NCBI GenBank assembly: GCA_905618945.1
Contig: CAJQTF010000010.1
Coordinates: 1-64,000, forward strand
DNA from: an uncultured Methylophilaceae bacterium
GTDB taxonomy: Bacteria > Pseudomonadota > Gammaproteobacteria > Burkholderiales > Methylophilaceae
DNA length: 64,000 nucleotides
Direction of reading: 5' to 3'
Under the pieces are notes generated by a model, which saw nothing but the letters and a program-made list of their open reading frames with translations, made no database searches and had not been told where the DNA came from. The first letter of the stretch is position 1. Every line of letters begins with the position of its first letter. Both the position numbers and the translations under genes were made by a program. This document shows, one piece after another, positions 10,623-21,435 of the stretch.

Positions 10623-11192
10623 ATGATAGTGATGATAGATAATTATGATTCTTTTACTTACAATCTTGTACAGTATTTCTCTGAACTTGGGCAAGAGGTT
10701 GTTGTGCACAGAAATGATCAAATAACTATTGATCAAATAAAAAAACTAAATCCTAATTATATAGTTCTTTCTCCTGGCCCTTGTACGCCTAAAGAGGCTG
10801 GTATCTCATTAGAGGTAGTTGATTTTTTTAAAGGAAAAATTCCAATATTAGGTGTCTGTCTTGGGCATCAAACAATTGGACAAGCATTCGGAGGAAAAAT
10901 TATTCATGCAAAAACTATCATGCATGGGAAAACATCTGAGATTTATCATAATAATGAAGGAGTATTTAAAAATATCAAAAGTCCGTTTATTTCTACGCGA
11001 TATCATTCTTTGGTTGTTGAGAGAGCTTCTTGTCCTGAATGTTTTGATATAACTTCTTGGACTGACGACGATGAAATTATGGGGATCAAACACAAAACTA
11101 TGCCCATCGAAGGAGTTCAATTTCATCCTGAATCTATTTTGAGTCAATATGGACACGACTTATTACGAAACTTTTTAGAAAATAATGGTTAA
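10623..11192 (+). CDS. trpG: Anthranilate synthase component II (glutamine amidotransferase)
   Basis: Releases ammonia from glutamine for TrpE. This 189-residue class I amidotransferase shows [15 protein letters not shown] at the N terminus, the nucleophilic Cys in [15 protein letters not shown] near residue 79 and the catalytic His-Glu in GVQFHPES near 170. As in many bacteria it may also serve as PabA in folate synthesis, because no separate pabA is seen in the window. It starts 5 bp after trpE and overlaps trpD by 8 bp. Confidence 0.96.
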   Translation: MIVMIDNYDSFTYNLVQYFSELGQEVVVHRNDQITIDQIKKLNPNYIVLSPGPCTPKEAGISLEVVDFFKGKIPILGVCLGHQTIGQAFGGKIIHAKTIMHGKTSEIYHNNEGVFKNIKSPFISTRYHSLVVERASCPECFDITSWTDDDEIMGIKHKTMPIEGVQFHPESILSQYGHDLLRNFLENNG

Positions 11193-12199
11193 ACAATTTA
11201 AAATATTTTTAAGCTCTTTGCTGAAGGGGGAAAATTTATCTTCATCGGAGATGCAGTCTTTAATGACTCTTATTATGACTGGAGAATTAAGTTCTGCTCA
11301 AATAGCTAGTTGTATTGTTGCAATGCAAATCAAAGGCGAAACTCCAGATGAGATTGCAGCAGCAGCATCTGTTATGCGAGAACATGCTAATAAAGTAATT
11401 GTAGATGATTATAAATACCTTATAGACACCTGTGGAACAGGAGGGGATAGCTTACAAACATTTAATGTGTCGACTTTAAGTGCAATTATAGCTGCATCTG
11501 CTGGTGCTAAAGTTGCTAAACATGGAGGCAGGTCAGTTTCATCAAAGTGCGGTAGTGCTGATGTTTTAGAAGCCTTAGGGGTTAATGTAAATTTAGATCA
11601 TAAAAGATTAGGCCATTTGGTTGATGCTATTGGAATTGGTTTTATGTTTGCTCCTAATTACCATCCAGCCATGAAATATGTTGCTCCAGTTAGAAAGGAG
11701 TTGGAAATTAGAACTATCTTTAATTTACTTGGACCTTTAACTAATCCAGCTTCTGCTAAAAGACAAATTGTAGGTGTTTATAGTAAAGAGCTAACTATTA
11801 CTTTTGCAAAAGTATTACAAAAACTTGGTAGCGAACATGTGCTTGTAGTTCATGGCGACGATGGTATGGATGAGATTTCTATAACAGGAAAGACTTATAT
11901 TGCTGAATTAAAAGATAATGTTATTAAGGAATATACTATTCAGCCTTCTGAATTTAAATTAAGGGAAGGTAGCTTGAAAGATATTATTGTCGAAGACCCA
12001 GCGCATTCAAAAAAAATGATTCTTGAAATTTTAAATGGAAAACTTTCTGTGGGTAGGGATATTGCATTGATAAATGCAGGTGCTGCTATATATATAAGCG
12101 GGCTTGCAAATGATATAAATTCTGGAATTACTATTGCTGCAGATATGATTGATCAAGGGAAGGCAATGGAAAAATTAAATCAACTAATAACTTCATCAA

Positions 12200-12207
<8 letters not shown>
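11185..12207 (+). CDS. trpD: Anthranilate phosphoribosyltransferase
   Basis: Attaches the PRPP ribosyl group to anthranilate, the second step of the tryptophan branch. The 340 residues contain the PRPP site [17 protein letters not shown] near residues 80-96, the glycine-rich [21 protein letters not shown], and [13 protein letters not shown]. It overlaps trpG by 8 bp at the start and trpC by 8 bp at the end, so the four trp genes are likely translated in a coupled manner. Confidence 0.97.
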
Positions 12208-14572
<2,365 letters not shown>

Positions 14573-14579
14573 CTAAAGT

Positions 14580-16865
14580 TTAATTAAGTAAAAAATAAGC
14601 ATTATTTGATGGCGGGAATTCATCGTAAAAGTATTCATAAATACCATCCTCATCTTTTTTTGTTAACATTCCATTTTTAGGATTTATTCTTAGAGGTATT
14701 ATCCCTTCCGGAGTTTCTACTATTCTATTTGGATAATCACTGATTATTGGCTTCATATAGTCAATCCATATTGGTAGCGCTGCTCTCGAGCCACTTTCAT
14801 GCTTACCAAGTGATCGAGGCTGGTCATACCCCATCCAAGTAATCGTTACAACATCTGGATTAAATCCAGCAAACCAAGCATCTACTAACTCATTTGTAGT
14901 TCCAGTTTTGCCAGCTATATCTTCACGTTTAAGCCTTTTAGCTTTTCTAGCTGTACCTGTATTAATTACTTCTTTTAGTAATGAGGTCATAATAAATGCA
15001 TTTCTAGGATCTATTATTCTTGGCGTCTCATCATTTGTTACAGAAAAGCTTTGTTTAATTTTTCTACCTTTAACATCAATAATTTTTTCAATAAAATATG
15101 GTTGCTTGAGGTATCCACCATTTGCAAAAACTCCATAGGCAGCAACCATTTCTAAAGCAGTAACTTGGCCGACTCCTAATGCCATTGACAAATAGGGAGA
15201 ATGTTTTTTCTGATCAAAACCAAATCTTGTAATGTAATCTAGGGCATATTTTGGATCAATATGCTTTAAAACTCTTATGGCAACAAGGTTCTTTGATTTA
15301 GCTAACCCTTCTCTTAGCCTTATTGCACCAGCATATTTCTCGTTATAATTTTTTGGTTCCCAGTTTTCGTTAGTATTTAGCTCTTCTGCTGTTATATAAA
15401 TAGGCGCATCATTTACTAAAGTTGCAGGAGTTATACCCTTCTCAAGTGCTGCTGAATAAATAAAAGGTTTAAAAATAGACCCCGGTTGTCTATTTGCTTG
15501 TGAGACATGATTATATTTATTTCGATGAAAATCAAAGCCCCCTACTAAGGCTAAGATAGCCCCAGTTTTTGGATCCATAGAAACTAATGAGCTTTCGACC
15601 TCAGGCAGTTGCGTTGCAACCCAATAATTTCTTTTCTTAACAAGCCTAATCACAGAGCCAGGCCTTAGTAATCTTTCCCCTTCATTTTCAATTGCTAAAT
15701 CCTTCTTTAGTAATTTTAATCCTCTTTTGTAGACACTAATTTTTTTCCCATTTTTAAGAAGTACATCGACTCTTAAAGGCTGTAAATCTAGGATGACTCC
15801 AGGAATGAAATCATTGTAAGTAGGTATTATCTTAAGTTTTTTTAATATAAATTTATCTCGCTCATCTCGATCTTTAAATTCTTTGGATTTAAATTCAATA
15901 AAATCTTCCGGTGGAGCTAAGTCATGCCTAGCCATATAATTAATAATTCCATTTTGTACAGCTTGATTTGCCATTAGCTGATTTTTCTTTTTGATTGTTG
16001 TGTAAACTTTAAGCCCGCTTGTATAAATTTTATCCCCAAATTCTTCAAATAAAGTTTTTCTAACCATCTCAGCGACGTAATTTGCCTGAAGCTCACTCTT
16101 CGTAGATTTTTCTTTAAGGCTTAGAGAATCCTCTAAGGCTAAGATATAAGTAGGTTTGTCGATATAACCATGACGCAACATACTAGTAAGGACACTTTGT
16201 TGTCTTTTAATTGCTAAATGAGGCCGTACCAAAGGGTTGTATCGACTAGGAGCTTTTGGAAGTCCTGCTAGTAATGCAGTTTCTCCTAAATTTAATTCAT
16301 CAAGGTTTTTACCATAATAAGTATTAGCCGCAGCTGCGAAACCAAAAGATCTTTGGCCGAGGTATATTTGGTTAATATATAGCTCCAGTATTTCCTCTTT
16401 TGATAAAGTCCTTTCTATTTTAATTGCGAGCAATATCTCATTAATTTTTCTTTTAAATGTTTTGTCAGGGGTAAGAAAAAAGTTTCTTGCAACTTGCATT
16501 GTTATTGTACTTGCACCTTCATGACTCCTCCCAGTTATATTTTTCAGGGCAGCTCTGGCTATGCCAATAATATCTATACCCGGGTGTTCAAAAAACCGTC
16601 GATCCTCGATTGATAGAATTGCATTAATCATTTGCTGGGGAGTTTCTGAGATAGCTATAAAATCTCTTCTTTCCTCACCAAATTCTGCAATAAGGGCCCC
16701 TTCTTTTGAATATATTTGAAGAGGTTGTTTCGGGTAATACTTTACTAAATGAGAAATATTAGGAAGTGTTGGATAAATTAGGGCTGATACGAAAATAATC
16801 ATTGCTAAGATCGACAAGCCAGCAAGAACACCAATAATAATATAATTCTTAATGATTGAATACAT
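14580..16865 (-). CDS. mrcA: Penicillin-binding protein 1A (class A, bifunctional)
   Basis: Polymerises and crosslinks peptidoglycan in the periplasm. The 761 residues comprise one N-terminal membrane anchor (about 8-30); a glycosyltransferase domain with EDRRFFEHPGID (catalytic Glu), GASTITMQVARNFFL and ELYINQIYLGQ; an inserted OB-like region; and a transpeptidase domain with SxxK in GSIFKPF near 457 and KTGTTNELVDAWFAGF near 647. It is divergent from aroK. In relatives with type IV pili, pilMNOPQ normally occupies the space between mrcA and aroK; here only 116 bp remain. Confidence 0.95.
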   Translation of the reverse strand: MYSIIKNYIIIGVLAGLSILAMIIFVSALIYPTLPNISHLVKYYPKQPLQIYSKEGALIAEFGEERRDFIAISETPQQMINAILSIEDRRFFEHPGIDIIGIARAALKNITGRSHEGASTITMQVARNFFLTPDKTFKRKINEILLAIKIERTLSKEEILELYINQIYLGQRSFGFAAAANTYYGKNLDELNLGETALLAGLPKAPSRYNPLVRPHLAIKRQQSVLTSMLRHGYIDKPTYILALEDSLSLKEKSTKSELQANYVAEMVRKTLFEEFGDKIYTSGLKVYTTIKKKNQLMANQAVQNGIINYMARHDLAPPEDFIEFKSKEFKDRDERDKFILKKLKIIPTYNDFIPGVILDLQPLRVDVLLKNGKKISVYKRGLKLLKKDLAIENEGERLLRPGSVIRLVKKRNYWVATQLPEVESSLVSMDPKTGAILALVGGFDFHRNKYNHVSQANRQPGSIFKPFIYSAALEKGITPATLVNDAPIYITAEELNTNENWEPKNYNEKYAGAIRLREGLAKSKNLVAIRVLKHIDPKYALDYITRFGFDQKKHSPYLSMALGVGQVTALEMVAAYGVFANGGYLKQPYFIEKIIDVKGRKIKQSFSVTNDETPRIIDPRNAFIMTSLLKEVINTGTARKAKRLKREDIAGKTGTTNELVDAWFAGFNPDVVTITWMGYDQPRSLGKHESGSRAALPIWIDYMKPIISDYPNRIVETPEGIIPLRINPKNGMLTKKDEDGIYEYFYDEFPPSNNAYFLLN

Positions 16866-16981
16866 AATGTGCTTAAATTTAATGTTTAGCTATAATATAA
16901 AAGTTTATTATAGAGGTTTAGTATGATATGTAATCTAAATAAAACCTTTATTTCATTATTTAATATTTTATATAAGAAGAA

Positions 16982-17506
16982 TTGCTATTGAAAGACATTG
17001 AGAATATTTTTTTAATTGGCTTAATGGGGTCTGGAAAGACAACAGTTGGCAGAATATTGTCACAAACACTTAATAAAGATTTTTATGATAGTGACCACGT
17101 TGTTGAAGAAAAGACCGGCGTAAAGGTCCCTTTAATATTCGAATATGAGGGGGAGGTAGGCTTTAGAAAAAGAGAAGAGAGTGTGCTGAAAGGTTTGGTA
17201 TGCCATAAGAACATTGTATTAGCTACTGGAGGGGGCATTATTTTATCTAAAAATAATTGTAAATTACTTGCAGATAATGGACATGTTTTTTATTTAAAAT
17301 CAAACTGTGAGGATTTAGCAGCTAGAATGGCAGGCGACCAATCTAGACCTTTGTTGCAAGAGGGCGACTTAAAAGAAACTTTAGAAAGCTTATTTGAGTT
17401 GAGAGACCCAATGTACTCATCTATTTCTGATCATATAATTGAAACTACAGGCAAACGGGCAAAAGAAATTTCTCATGAAATCGAATCTTTTATCAAAAAA
17501 TTATGA
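16982..17506 (+). CDS. aroK: Shikimate kinase
   Basis: Phosphorylates shikimate at the 3-hydroxyl using ATP. This 174-residue P-loop kinase has IGLMGSGKTTVGR near residues 12-24, the shikimate-binding Asp in FYDSDHVVEEKTG, GFRKREE, ATGGGIIL and the lid Arg in DQSRPLL. The start is TTG; a second TTG two codons later (TTGAAAGAC) is equally possible, and both lie just after the purine-rich AAGAAGA. The stop overlaps the aroB start by 4 bp. With aroB, aroE and trpE, the window holds much of the aromatic pathway. Confidence 0.95.
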   Translation: MLLKDIENIFLIGLMGSGKTTVGRILSQTLNKDFYDSDHVVEEKTGVKVPLIFEYEGEVGFRKREESVLKGLVCHKNIVLATGGGIILSKNNCKLLADNGHVFYLKSNCEDLAARMAGDQSRPLLQEGDLKETLESLFELRDPMYSSISDHIIETTGKRAKEISHEIESFIKKL

Positions 17507-18582
17507 AAACTATTAATATAAACCTAGAGAAAAGAGGCTATCCAATATATGTTGGCGAAGGTCTTATAGAGAATTACGATCTATTTAAAAAACATATTTC
17601 TAATAAGAAAGTAGCTATTATCACTAACGATAAGGTTGCCCCGTTATATTTACAAAAAATTACAAATATTTTATCAACCGAAAAAGACATTATTCCAATT
17701 ATTCTTCCTGATGGCGAAGTCTTTAAAAATCTTGAAACACTTAACTTAATTTATGATGCATTGCTAACAAATAAAGCAAATCGTCAAGTTACTTTAATAG
17801 CATTAGGTGGAGGTGTAATTGGCGACATAACTGGCTTTGCAGCGGCAACATTTATGAGGGGGGTAGATTTTATTCAAATTCCAACTACCCTATTATCGCA
17901 AGTCGATTCTTCTGTTGGAGGCAAGACTGGAATTAACCATCAGCTCGGAAAGAATATGATAGGCGCATTTTATCAACCAAAATGTGTCATCGCTGATATA
18001 AGTCTATTAAAAACATTGCCTGATAAAGAACTATCAGCCGGTTTAGCCGAAGTCATAAAATATGGACTAATTAGAGACGCTAGTTTTTTTGAATGGCTTG
18101 AAAATAATATTGAAGGGATTATGAAAAGAGACCCTCAACTATTGATTCAGTCCGTTATTCGTTCCTGCCAAAATAAAGCAGATATTGTCGAGGCTGATGA
18201 ATTTGAATCTGGAATAAGGGCTATCTTAAATTTAGGCCATACTTTTGGACACGCCATAGAAACTGCAACTGGATATGGCAAATGGCTTCATGGGGAAGCT
18301 ATTGCAACAGGTATGGTTATGGCAGCTTACTTATCAGAACAAATGGGGTGGCTTTCAAAAGAAGATAATCAGAGAATTAAATCTTTAATCACTCATGCAA
18401 ACCTCCCTATTAAACCGCCAGAGATTTCAAAGCAAAAATTTCTTGATTTAATGCAGCTTGATAAAAAAACAAAAGAAGATCAAATAAATCTTGTTTTACA
18501 ACAAGGCATAGGGAAAGCTATTCTAACTAGTGATTATAATATTGAAAAGTTTCATAACACCCTTTTACAGAAAACCTTTTAA
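17503..18582 (+). CDS. aroB: 3-dehydroquinate synthase
   Basis: Cyclises DAHP to 3-dehydroquinate, using NAD and a divalent metal. The 359 residues include the NAD-binding GGGVIGDITGFAAATFMRG, PTTLLSQVDSSVGGKTGINH, the metal-ligand Glu in LAEVIKYGLI, and the His ligands in LNLGHTFGHAIE and WLHGEAIATGM. It overlaps aroK by 4 bp and is followed 9 bp later by the dgt-like gene, forming the standard aroK-aroB-dgt unit. Confidence 0.97.
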   Translation: MKTININLEKRGYPIYVGEGLIENYDLFKKHISNKKVAIITNDKVAPLYLQKITNILSTEKDIIPIILPDGEVFKNLETLNLIYDALLTNKANRQVTLIALGGGVIGDITGFAAATFMRGVDFIQIPTTLLSQVDSSVGGKTGINHQLGKNMIGAFYQPKCVIADISLLKTLPDKELSAGLAEVIKYGLIRDASFFEWLENNIEGIMKRDPQLLIQSVIRSCQNKADIVEADEFESGIRAILNLGHTFGHAIETATGYGKWLHGEAIATGMVMAAYLSEQMGWLSKEDNQRIKSLITHANLPIKPPEISKQKFLDLMQLDKKTKEDQINLVLQQGIGKAILTSDYNIEKFHNTLLQKTF

Positions 18583-18591
18583 AAGCCTTTA

Positions 18592-19695
18592 ATGATATTA
18601 AAACCTTATGCAGCAAACCCTAGTCACAGTTTAGGAAGGCAATATCACGAATCGAAATCAAAATTTAGAAACGATTTCCAAAGAGACCGCGATCGCATCA
18701 TTCACTCATCTGCATTCAGACGCCTTGAATATAAGACACAGGTATTTGTAAATCACGAAGGCGATATGTTCCGAACACGCCTTACTCATTCATTAGAGGT
18801 CTCTCAGATTTCAAGAGGAATCGCACGTACTTTGAATTGTCATGAAGACCTTGCTGAGGCGATTGCTTTAGCTCATGATTTAGGACATACGCCATTTGGC
18901 CATGCTGGACAGGATTCTTTGAACGCCTGTATGAAAAATTTTGGGGGCTTTGAGCACAATTTACAGTCTTTAAGAGTTGTTGATTTGTTAGAGCAAAGAT
19001 ATGCTGATTTTGATGGCTTAAATCTAACATTTGAGACGCGAGAAGGGATCTTAAAGCATTGCTCTATAAAGAATGCTAAAAATTTAGGGGCAATAGGCGA
19101 AAGATTTATCAAAAGACAACAACCATCATTAGAGGGGCAGTTAGTCAATTACGCGGATGAGATTGCTTATAATAATCATGATATTGACGATGGTTATCGT
19201 TCGGGCCTTTTAAAATTTAAAACATTAATGGACATATCTTTATTTAAAGAGTGTGCTGAACTGGTAAAAAAAGATTACCCTAATATCGATGAAGTTAGAT
19301 TGCTACACGAAACTATCAGAAGAATAATGTACAACTTAATATTTGATATTTGTCAAACTAGTGCTATAAATTTAGCAAAATTTAAACCTAAAACCATTGA
19401 TGAAGTCAGAACACTGCCGAACTTAATTAATTTATCTAAAGAGATGGCTCAAAAGCAACTAGAGCTTAAACAGTTCTTGAGACGCTTTCTTTATGAACAC
19501 GAAAGAGTAGTCGAGATGACCAACAATGCGAAAAAAATAATTAAAGATTTGTTCCTATATTTCATTAATGATCCATCATTAATGCCAGAAGCTTATCAAA
19601 TGAAATCAACAAAAAATGTAGCTAGAGCCGTTGCAGATTATTTAGCTGGGATGACAGATCGCTATGCAATTAAAACCCATAAAGATATTAAATAA
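18592..19695 (+). CDS. dgt: dGTPase-like HD-domain phosphohydrolase
   Basis: A predicted deoxyguanosinetriphosphate triphosphohydrolase-like protein of 367 residues. The HD-domain metal ligands are seen in RLTHSLEVSQISRG (His) and ALAHDLGHTPFGHAGQ (His-Asp), with a further Asp in YADEIAYNNHDIDDG. The N-terminal FRRLEYKTQVFVNHEGD is characteristic of this family. It follows aroB directly. Members shorter than E. coli Dgt may differ in substrate range, so exact nucleotide preference is uncertain. After its stop comes the 247-bp porin control region. Confidence 0.92.
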   Translation: MILKPYAANPSHSLGRQYHESKSKFRNDFQRDRDRIIHSSAFRRLEYKTQVFVNHEGDMFRTRLTHSLEVSQISRGIARTLNCHEDLAEAIALAHDLGHTPFGHAGQDSLNACMKNFGGFEHNLQSLRVVDLLEQRYADFDGLNLTFETREGILKHCSIKNAKNLGAIGERFIKRQQPSLEGQLVNYADEIAYNNHDIDDGYRSGLLKFKTLMDISLFKECAELVKKDYPNIDEVRLLHETIRRIMYNLIFDICQTSAINLAKFKPKTIDEVRTLPNLINLSKEMAQKQLELKQFLRRFLYEHERVVEMTNNAKKIIKDLFLYFINDPSLMPEAYQMKSTKNVARAVADYLAGMTDRYAIKTHKDIK

Positions 19696-19731
19696 AGTAA
19701 AAATCTCCTTTATTTAATAGGGATTCCAAGA

Positions 19732-19757
19732 TTTATGTTGTAAATTTACAACATAAA
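19732..19757. repeat. 26-bp perfect palindrome upstream of the porin gene
   Basis: The left arm TTTATGTTGTAAA is followed immediately by its exact reverse complement TTTACAACATAAA, giving 13-bp arms with no loop. No T-run follows, so it is not a simple terminator for dgt. It sits 186 bp before the porin ATG. The zero-length spacer and AT-rich core suit a dimeric DNA-binding protein better than an RNA hairpin. No regulator can be named from the sequence alone. Confidence 0.75.
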
Positions 19758-19830
19758 CATTTATTTGTTACAAAAAAGACACATTTACCTTGCTATTTGT
19801 TACCAAGATTAGGGATAATGATGGTAACTC

Positions 19831-19879
19831 TTCTTAATAAGAAAGTTTATTCTTAAGAAAGTTTTTTTGTTAGGAAAGT
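19831..19879 (+). promoter_or_regulatory. Repeated elements in the porin 5' region
   Basis: The block TTCTTAATAAGAA is followed by TTCTTAAGAA, two inverted repeats with the same half-site TTCTTA/TAAGAA spaced 19 bp centre to centre or slightly less. The sequence GAAAGTT recurs three times (AGAAAGTTTATT, AGAAAGTTTTTT, GGAAAGTTATT). I infer operator or UP-like elements for a highly expressed porin gene. No clean -35/-10 pair could be fixed; a possible -10 TATAAA lies at 19909-19914. Confidence 0.4.
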
Positions 19880-19942
19880 TATTTATAAATTACTTTTTTA
19901 ACTTTGGTTATAAAGTAGTTTTAATTATAGGAGAAATATTAT

Positions 19943-21325
19943 ATGAACAAGAAAATTAATCTAGCAGTTGCGGGTGCAGCTCTAGCTTTAGGTGCTACTG
20001 CAGCTAATGCTGGAATCGTAATCCCAGCAGGTGACTGGACATTAGATGTAAATGGTAACGTTAATGCATTCATGAACTTTAATGATGCTGACGCTGCTGA
20101 AGGTACTGCACCTGTAGGTGGTATTGCTAATAGTCAAGATGGTCTAGGTGAATCTGATTCACAAGGTATCAACACTGGTCTATTACCATCATGGTTAGGA
20201 TTTACTGGTACTACACGTCAAAATAATACTGATGTGTCGTTTACTATTTCATTCCAGCCTAATGCTTCAGATAACGGTGGTGCGCATCATGGTGATTCTA
20301 AAACACCTCTAAATCGTCAATCATATTTATCATTTGGTGATAAATCATGGGGTTCTATCAAACTTGGTAAAGATATTGGTATCTTTGCTTCTGGTGCGAT
20401 CCTTAATGACATGACACTTTTAGGTGTTGGTTCTGGTGCTAATGGTCGTTCTGGTGGTGCTACTACACTAGGTGGTATTGGTACTGGTTATGTTTATGCT
20501 GCATGGAAGGGTCAAGCTACATATACGACTCCAAACATGGGTGGATTCCAAGCTAAAGTTGGTTTAATGAATCCAAATAACATCCCTGATGCAGATAACA
20601 AAACTACTACTAGAGCTTATACAACAACAAATGCAACTACATCTACTTCAACATTAGCTGGTTCATATTGTACTGCAGAAATTGCATCACTTTCAGTTAC
20701 TATTACTACAATAAGTACTGTAGTTTCAACAACTTCTCATACTGATACAGTTGGTGGAGCAGATTCAGGCTCTGTTAACCAAGATCGTTTTGGTATTGAA
20801 GCAGAAGCTTCATATTCATGGACTGGCGATGTTGCTGGTAAAGTATGGGTATCTGGTGCTTCATATGACGTTACACGTATTAAAGGATCTACAACTGCAA
20901 CACAACAAAACTATGACATCACAGCATTCGATGTTGGTGCTTCTATAAGTGCTGGTAACTTTGGTTTAGTTGGTTATTACTATGATGGTGAAGGCCTAGG
21001 TACTACACTATTCGGTAACAAAGGTGTAACTGCAGATGGTAAAGAGCGTGATTCAGACGGTGGTTATGTTCAAGCTACATATGTAATACCAACAGGTACT
21101 AAACTTGGTATTGCTTATGGTGTTTCAAACCTTGACACAGCATCTGGTGAAACTAATGCTACTTTAGTTGAAGAAAACGAACGTTGGACAGTGGGTGCAT
21201 ATCATCCATTAACTAAGCATCTGAATTTAGTTGCTGAGTACAATTCAACAGAGTCAACTGGTCAAGTAAGCACGAATTCAACAGAGAATGATTCAATGTC
21301 TCTAGGTGCAATCTTATTCTTCTAG
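19943..21325 (+). CDS. Outer-membrane porin (major porin type)
   Basis: A 460-residue precursor with an N-terminal signal peptide (KKINLAVAGAALALGATAANA, cleavage after ANA, about residue 23). The mature part is rich in Gly, Asn, Thr and aromatic residues with alternating beta-strand pattern, and ends in the outer-membrane signature LGAILFF with terminal Phe. GGT/GCT-type codons dominate, unlike neighbouring genes, suggesting very high expression. It has a strong SD (AGGAG) and its own terminator. A Thr/Ser-rich stretch around residues 214-270 interrupts the strand pattern and probably is a long surface loop. The substrate is unknown. Confidence 0.85.
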   Translation: MNKKINLAVAGAALALGATAANAGIVIPAGDWTLDVNGNVNAFMNFNDADAAEGTAPVGGIANSQDGLGESDSQGINTGLLPSWLGFTGTTRQNNTDVSFTISFQPNASDNGGAHHGDSKTPLNRQSYLSFGDKSWGSIKLGKDIGIFASGAILNDMTLLGVGSGANGRSGGATTLGGIGTGYVYAAWKGQATYTTPNMGGFQAKVGLMNPNNIPDADNKTTTRAYTTTNATTSTSTLAGSYCTAEIASLSVTITTISTVVSTTSHTDTVGGADSGSVNQDRFGIEAEASYSWTGDVAGKVWVSGASYDVTRIKGSTTATQQNYDITAFDVGASISAGNFGLVGYYYDGEGLGTTLFGNKGVTADGKERDSDGGYVQATYVIPTGTKLGIAYGVSNLDTASGETNATLVEENERWTVGAYHPLTKHLNLVAEYNSTESTGQVSTNSTENDSMSLGAILFF

Positions 21326-21370
21326 GAATTAATTCTTAGTAGAAATTTGACAAGTAGTAGATTTAATTAA

Positions 21371-21400
21371 AAACGACATCTTCGGATGTCGTTTTTTTTT
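21371..21400 (+). terminator. Rho-independent terminator of the porin gene
   Basis: The stem AACGACATC / GATGTCGTT closes on a TTCG tetraloop, one of the most stable RNA loops, and is followed by a run of at least eight T. It begins about 45 bp after the porin stop. This is the clearest intrinsic terminator in the window and isolates the porin transcript from the TPR gene. Confidence 0.93.
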
Positions 21401-21435
21401 ATTTCTTGTTTAAATAATCATATAAAATATAAAAT

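Noticed and set aside
20751-20948. Plus-strand ORF inside the porin gene
   Set aside because: Out-of-frame shadow of the porin, with no SD and no conserved features.
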